From assembly GCA_032353305.1 (NCBI GenBank), contig JAUCNG010399921.1, positions 1 to 10,582 of the forward strand: DNA of 10,582 nucleotides, in the 5' to 3' direction. A program made the translations under genes and the position numbers. Below, piece after piece: positions 7,247 to 10,582 of this stretch. Each line of letters starts with the position of its first letter. Position 1 is the stretch's first letter. The notes beneath the pieces were generated by a model that made no database searches, was not told the DNA's origin, and worked only from the letters and a program-made list of their open reading frames with translations. The stretch is from Cephalothrix spiralis. Lineage: Eukaryota > Nemertea > Palaeonemertea > Archinemertea > Cephalotrichidae.

Positions 7247-7467
7247 TTCATCTCCATGCAAAAATTTAAAAAACCTCTTGCCGGATGACGTCTGAAAAAC
7301 TTTGGAACTTTATTTAGGAGTGCATTTAACTAACATTTAAAACACTCCTGGCATGTTTTTATGCTAAATTAACACTACGCCAAATTATAGTGCCCAGATC
7401 ATTTTAAAGACCTGGCGTTATTTGGAACAACGATAGAAAAATGCTTCGGTGTATTTTGACACCACTT

Positions 7468-7509
7468 CATAAAAAAGAGACTATTGAACATAAAAAAGGG
7501 ACTATTGAA
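7468..7509 (+). repeat. 21-bp direct tandem repeat, two copies
   Basis: The unit CATAAAAAAGAGACTATTGA plus one A occurs twice, differing at one base (GAGA against GGGA). It lies just left of the GCCGGCGG foldback element. Confidence 0.9.
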
Positions 7510-7535
7510 TATCAATTGTCTAGACGAGGATGTTT

Positions 7536-7857
7536 AATGCCACAGTTATTTTCTAGACAGGGTTTTAAGGCCTTTTTTTAATTGCTTGGTTTTCGGATAA
7601 ATATTTCAAAAAATCTCACCGCCGGCGGGGGAAAAATAATTGTAACTTTTCGAAAATATCTTGCCGGCGGTAAAAAAAGAATTTGAGCCATCTTTTCAAA
7701 TAATCTTGTCAGCGGCGGTAAAAACAAGTCCGCCGCCGGCGGTAAAAAATAATAATATATTTTTTCCCCATTTTTCGGAAATTCTCACCGGCGGATCCGT
7801 AAACCAAGCAATTAAAAAAAGGCCTAATCGTCTAAATCATGTTTTTAGACTGGCATT
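7536..7857. mobile_element. Foldback/MITE-like element with GCCGGCGG cores
   Basis: The inner arms 7568-7598 and 7795-7825 are reverse complements at 30 of 31 positions; the left arm begins AGGCCTTTTTTTAATTGC. A looser match extends outward to AATGCCA (7536-7542) and TGGCATT (7851-7857). The interior carries repeated GC-rich cores in AT-rich DNA: CACCGCCGGCGGGGG, TTGCCGGCGGTAAAAA, GTCAGCGGCGGTAAAAA, CCGCCGGCGGTAAAAA and CACCGGCGG. No coding capacity is evident. It is likely a non-autonomous DNA transposon; the family is unknown to me. Confidence 0.75.
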
Positions 7858-8280
7858 TTCTGCTTACTTTTTTAGCAGTTATATGAGTAATTAATAATGT
7901 CATTTTTTAGTGACCTTCTTATTTTATAAGCTCGTAATTTAACATTGAACTGAAAATTATAGGGTTCTTGTATGGATGCCTATGTAGAACACCTTACAAT
8001 ACAATGTCATTGTATATATCTGTATCTTTTATATGTGTAAATATTCGTGAATATTATTTATCAATTTGTCAATGTCATTTGTTGTATTGTAACATTATTA
8101 GAAATATTTTTAGATGTAAAAAGTCATTTTATAGAACGCTAATGTCTAAGTCTAATCTTTGTAAATATTGTATTGTATTTGTAACTATCTTAACGTGTAA
8201 CGTTTTTGTGAAAATAATAGTAATCATTTTAAATATTTGAAAATTAAATAACGTAATGTAAAATCATTCAGTAAACAACT
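7858..8280 (+). other. AT-rich stretch with Pumilio-type motifs, possible distal 3'UTR
   Basis: No gene is seen. The sequence is T-rich and UTR-like, with three UGUANAUA motifs (8011-8018, 8036-8043 and 8160-8167), the known Pumilio/FBF recognition sequence. They would matter only if the DCAF7 transcript reaches this far, for instance to the AATAAA at 8790 or 8852. An open frame across 7968-8240 is compositionally trivial. Confidence 0.35.
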
Positions 8281-8352
8281 AGGTTATATAGCTTATTTCT
8301 TCCTAAGTTATATAGCTTATTTCTTCCTAGGTTATATAGCTCATTTCTTCCT
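8281..8352 (+). repeat. 24-bp tandem repeat, three copies
   Basis: The unit begins AGGTTATATAGCTTATTTCT and ends TCCT. Copies lie at 8281-8304, 8305-8328 and 8329-8352. Copy 2 differs by one base (AAG for AGG) and copy 3 by one base (GCTC for GCTT). Confidence 0.95.
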
Positions 8353-8418
8353 AGCAATGAGCAAGATGGAAAAAATTGTCATGTACTTAACGTTAATTTT
8401 CTAGATATCTAAATTTGA

Positions 8419-8609
8419 TTAAAACTACCAGTTTACATGGCTCCGTCAACTGAAAACTGGCTTTCGGAATTCATCGAAAAATCGATCGCTTGTTGTTATG
8501 CGCGATAACTCCGGAGTCCGACGAAATACGAAGCATTATTCGATAAATTCCAACGAAACACGAAGCATAATTTGTCAGTCTACAAAGCCGTGTAAGCTGG
8601 TAGTTTTAA
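8419..8609. mobile_element. Foldback/MITE-like element
   Basis: TTAAAACTACCAGTTTACA (8419-8437) is reverse-complementary to 8591-8609 in 18 of 19 bases. The arms continue to 34 nt (about 28 matches) and further inward more loosely (GAATTCATCGAA against GGAATTTATCGAA). The centre has the hairpin GTTAT-GCGCG-ATAAC (8495-8509) and the palindrome ACTCCGGAGT (8508-8517). A 16-bp motif ACGAAATACGAAGCAT recurs 32 bp on with one change. It is too short to encode anything. Confidence 0.7.
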
Positions 8610-8868
8610 GCTCATTAGAGGTCTATACAGAAGTAGTAAATTGATGAGTTTTACCTCTTGCTGCCGTCAAGCTATAGTGTGAAACATTCGTTCGGAATAA
8701 GCTCCTGAAAAATTGAGAGAAATCGAGGTCAAATCTCTTCTTATACCTCTAATTAGTCTCTTTTAATAACGAATTTTCAAGGTTTAAATAATAAAGCCTT
8801 ACTTTTTGATATTTACATAAAATCTATATTACATAATGACATCAATAGAGAAATAAAACAATAATAAG
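8610..8868. other. Intergenic or convergent 3' ends, no gene seen
   Basis: On the + strand AATAAA occurs at 8790-8795 and 8852-8857. On the minus strand ATTAAA occurs at 8762-8767, about 100 bases past the stop of the candidate minus-strand gene. This would suit two convergent transcripts ending or overlapping here. Confidence 0.35.
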
Positions 8869-10043
8869 TTATCTCTTTTTCTTCTTCTTTTCTTTGGTCG
8901 TATTTTCTATTATTTTGGTTTCACTTTTTCGTTTCTAAAATATAAGAATAATAGTGATGAATAAACTATTCCTAACTAAAATTTACAAACATCAAAGAAT
9001 TACGCAAAAACATGTAAGAAACAGGGAAGCAGAATCTCAACAGAGGCATAACTACGCAAAAAGTTCGTCATCAGACAGAAACGTACCCCTAAATGTGTTT
9101 ATATATTACGCAAGCGCTAGACTGTTCATGGCGTCAACAATTTGGATGAGGAATTCTTAATAAATGTGGAGTGAACATTCTAAGAATTAACTATCCTATA
9201 GATAGATAACTACTCTGCGGACCTAGAGTTTATATCAAAACAAATTTTGATCGGTAAGCCAACGCGATTAGGAACGAGGGGCGCGCCGCTAGCTCTTAAT
9301 TTTCAGAGTAATAGCATAGATTAAGTATACTTAATCTGTGGTAATAGATAACACATTTATATTGAGGATTATGGGAAAATTTCAATAATTAAAAGGAGAA
9401 CAAATTTGCACGCCTTCTAACACTAACAACTTCAATTATTGTTTGTGTTAGATCTTAGAAGCAGAGCAAATTTTCCTCGCCTCGCTTTGTTCGGCTATCT
9501 AACAACATAAATTATTGTTTGATAGCCGAACGAAGCGAGGCGAGGAAAATGTGAAAATTAAGGCGATTTTAAGGCACTTGGGTGGAATTGCCATTTCTTA
9601 AGGTACCAAACACTATTTTAGATTGTAGAAATAAAAATACAAATCAATAATTCTTGTTTGATATACGAGTTCCAAAAACCATAAAAGAATTAAAATTTCT
9701 AAATTCTTTTTTGGTTTATTATTGTGGATATTGGACAATTTTTATATGTAAGAATGTTTTGCAATTAAATACATGTTATAACCGTTTTATATTTTCAAAA
9801 ATTAATTTTCCTAGGTGTTAAAACATGGAGATATTCGGAGCATTTTTTGTTCATTCCAATAACTGATCATCATTAGAAATTCCTGGCACGGCACCGAATA
9901 ACAGCGCCGCCTGTATGATCCTGAATCGTTTCGTTTTATACCCGACCTATTAATCTTCAAATATTTATGAATTTTAATTTTGTCTAAAATTACCTTAGAA
10001 TTTTTAATTTTCTTTTTCAACAAATCTATATCAACTGGTGTAT
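8869..10043 (-). CDS. Candidate minus-strand gene, last two exons, lysine-rich C-terminus (unrecognised)
   Basis: Two putative coding exons are read on the minus strand. Exon one (10043-9994, 50 nt) follows a strong acceptor (TTTTCTCTTTCAG) and encodes TPVDIDLLKKKIKNSK after a split codon; it ends AAG before the donor GTAATT, phase 0. Exon two (8934-8869) follows CTTATATTTTAG, starts in phase 0 with KRKSETKIIE and ends KEKKKKKR then TAA. The phases agree and the 1059-bp intron is like those of DCAF7. The basic tail suggests a nuclear, nucleolar or RNA-binding protein, but I do not recognise it. The upstream exon must end in phase 1; one possibility is ATG at 10103-10101 with a donor at 10093, giving a 50-nt intron. 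All of this is inference from splice signals, and AT-rich chance matches are possible. Confidence 0.3.
8935..9397. other. No supported gene; contains palindrome
   Basis: If the minus-strand gene is real this is intronic. A 68-codon + strand frame (8954-9157) is unlike anything I know. A GC-rich patch, GAGGGGCGCGCCGCTAGC, lies at about 9277-9293 before a CTCTTAATTTTCAG resembling the start of the dispersed repeat family. Confidence 0.5.
9315..9340. repeat. Near-perfect palindrome
   Basis: AGATTAAGTATACTTAATCT (9318-9337) is its own reverse complement. With one mismatched pair the symmetry extends to 9315-9340. It could be the centre of a foldback element or a cruciform-forming site. Confidence 0.9.
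9398..9475. repeat. Foldback 1 of a double hairpin
   Basis: AACAAATTTGCACGCCTTCT with AACACTAACAA on the left pairs with the reverse complement of TTGTTTGTGTT and AGAAGCAGAGCAAATTT on the right; the central AACACTAACAA pairing is 10 of 11. Borders are approximate. Confidence 0.65.
9470..9595 (-). repeat. Foldback 2 and dispersed CTCGCTTCG-core repeat, copy F
   Basis: The arms 9470-9499 and 9521-9550 are reverse complements at 29 of 30 positions with a 21-nt loop; the left arm begins ATTTTCCTCGCCTCGCTT and the right arm GATAGCCGAACGAAGCGAGG. The loop contains ACATAAATTATTGTTT, shared exactly with copy A in DCAF7 intron 2. The sequence to the right (to ~9592), read in reverse, gives AAGTGCCTTAAAATCGC, the lead motif of intron copy D. 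The minus-strand reading is thus a full family member, with an inverted half-copy added to its left. Confidence 0.82.
9596..9993. other. AT-rich stretch, short hairpin, no gene seen
   Basis: The only structure noted is a small inverted repeat: AAACCATAAAAGAATT (9676-9691) pairs with 9702-9717 in 15 of 16 bases around a 10-nt loop. Part of this region reads open from the candidate minus-strand exon but lacks support as coding. Confidence 0.55.
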
Positions 10044-10387
10044 CTGAAAGAGAAAAGAAAATTATCATTCATTGTTCTATTCTTCACAGTTACGCTGATT
10101 CATTTATCCTCTCGATACACAATCGCTAAAGAATTGTGTACTTTCGTCTGCTATTCAGCACGATAAAAAAACACCAAAATCCATTGAATATTTCTATTCC
10201 AAATCTTATATTTGCTAGACCACCAAAATGGCAAAAAATGTGACCAAGATGGAGATCTAATCGGAAATCTATCGTCGGAGTATTTCGGTCTCCGTCGTAG
10301 CGTCTTCGGAATGCTTCGCCAAGTTTAGCATAAATTTTCACATACTTCTATTTTGTCAATTTCTTGTTTTAAATCGTCAATTCATAT
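10044..10387. other. Locally GC-richer stretch, possible regulatory or exonic DNA
   Basis: Bases ~10220-10325 are richer in CG dinucleotides than the surroundings. A YY1-like AAAATGGC (10225-10232) and CAAGATGGAG (10244-10253) lie on the + strand. Both strands are open across much of 10180-10325 (minus-strand piece KIYAKLGEAFRRRYDGDRN; plus-strand piece SSEYFGLRRSVFGMLRQV, then a stop); I recognise neither. At most one is real, and it may be promoter or untranslated sequence instead. Confidence 0.3.
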
Positions 10388-10582
10388 CTAAATATTGATA
10401 TTAAATTTACCCCAACTCGATACCTTTTTTATCAAATGAAATATAGCAAATTTCGTTGTGCGCTTTTTGACAGATTTCGTGCTCGACCAGCATGTTTCAA
10501 TACCAATCGAGGCTACTTGACTTCCGGTATTCATTTGGGGATATCCCTTTCCGCGGTTAATAATTCGGGTCGGAATGCTGAT
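10388..10582. other. Edge-truncated open frames on both strands with promoter-like motifs
   Basis: On the minus strand a frame enters from the right edge and stays open for 64 codons to TAG at 10390-10388, with a possible donor AAG|GTATCG after 10424. On the + strand an ATG at 10436 opens 49 codons to the edge; its start, MKYSKFRCALFDRFRARPAC, is Arg/Lys-rich with one acidic residue, and RGY follows, like a mitochondrial targeting peptide. A CCAAT (10503-10507) and an ETS-type ACTTCCGGT (10520-10528) lie in the same stretch, so it could instead be a promoter. Which strand is real cannot be decided here. Confidence 0.3.

Noticed and set aside
7661-7894. 77-codon + strand frame
   Set aside because: It runs through the GC-core foldback element; its residues reflect the repeated GGCGGTAAAAA motif.
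7968-8240. 90-codon + strand frame
   Set aside because: Its composition (Ile, Tyr, Cys, Asn) is typical of chance frames in T-rich DNA. There is no domain and no splice or promoter support.
8954-9160. 68-codon + strand frame
   Set aside because: There is no recognised motif, and it sits between the two candidate minus-strand exons; chance is likelier.
1-10582. CRISPR array, operon or other prokaryotic system
   Set aside because: The window has spliced introns, SINEs and a metazoan WD40 gene. There are no regularly spaced repeats with unique spacers and no tightly packed frames.

Overview
The window is eukaryotic nuclear DNA: AT-rich, intron-rich and full of degenerate repeats. It most likely comes from an invertebrate animal. 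The only gene identified with certainty is the 3' part of a DCAF7 (WDR68/HAN11, fly wings apart) orthologue on the + strand. Seven GT-AG introns split eight exons between base 1 and the stop codon at 5904-5906. The exons join without a frame break into 316 residues. These align with residues 27-342 of the 342-residue human protein as I recall it, with about nine residues in ten identical. Only the first 26 or so residues lie upstream of the window.

The introns (353-1058 bp) hold mobile-element debris. Intron 2 has a local duplication and copies of a dispersed repeat with a CTCGCTTCG-type core. Intron 4 has an antisense tRNA-Ile-like SINE head, and intron 5 a sense tRNA-like SINE. Intron 6 has two more copies of the dispersed repeat and a cluster of CCTAAAAT motifs. 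Intron 7 has a long imperfect inverted repeat followed directly by a separate element with terminal inverted repeats.

Downstream of DCAF7 (5907-8868) no second convincing protein-coding gene is visible on the + strand. The stretch probably contains the 3'UTR and is interrupted by a hAT-like fragment (7001-7198), a foldback element with GCCGGCGG cores (about 7536-7857), a threefold 24-bp tandem repeat (8281-8352) and another foldback element (about 8419-8609). From about 8869 to the end there are hints of a convergent minus-strand gene. Two candidate exons have good splice signals, matching phases and a lysine-rich C-terminus. Their intron holds a double foldback (9398-9550) and a perfect 20-bp palindrome. 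The right edge (10388-10582) is open on both strands and carries ETS-like and CCAAT motifs, so it may be a promoter or first exon.

Functionally this is one housekeeping scaffold gene in a repeat-rich neighbourhood. I see no operon, defence system, CRISPR array or other clustered system.
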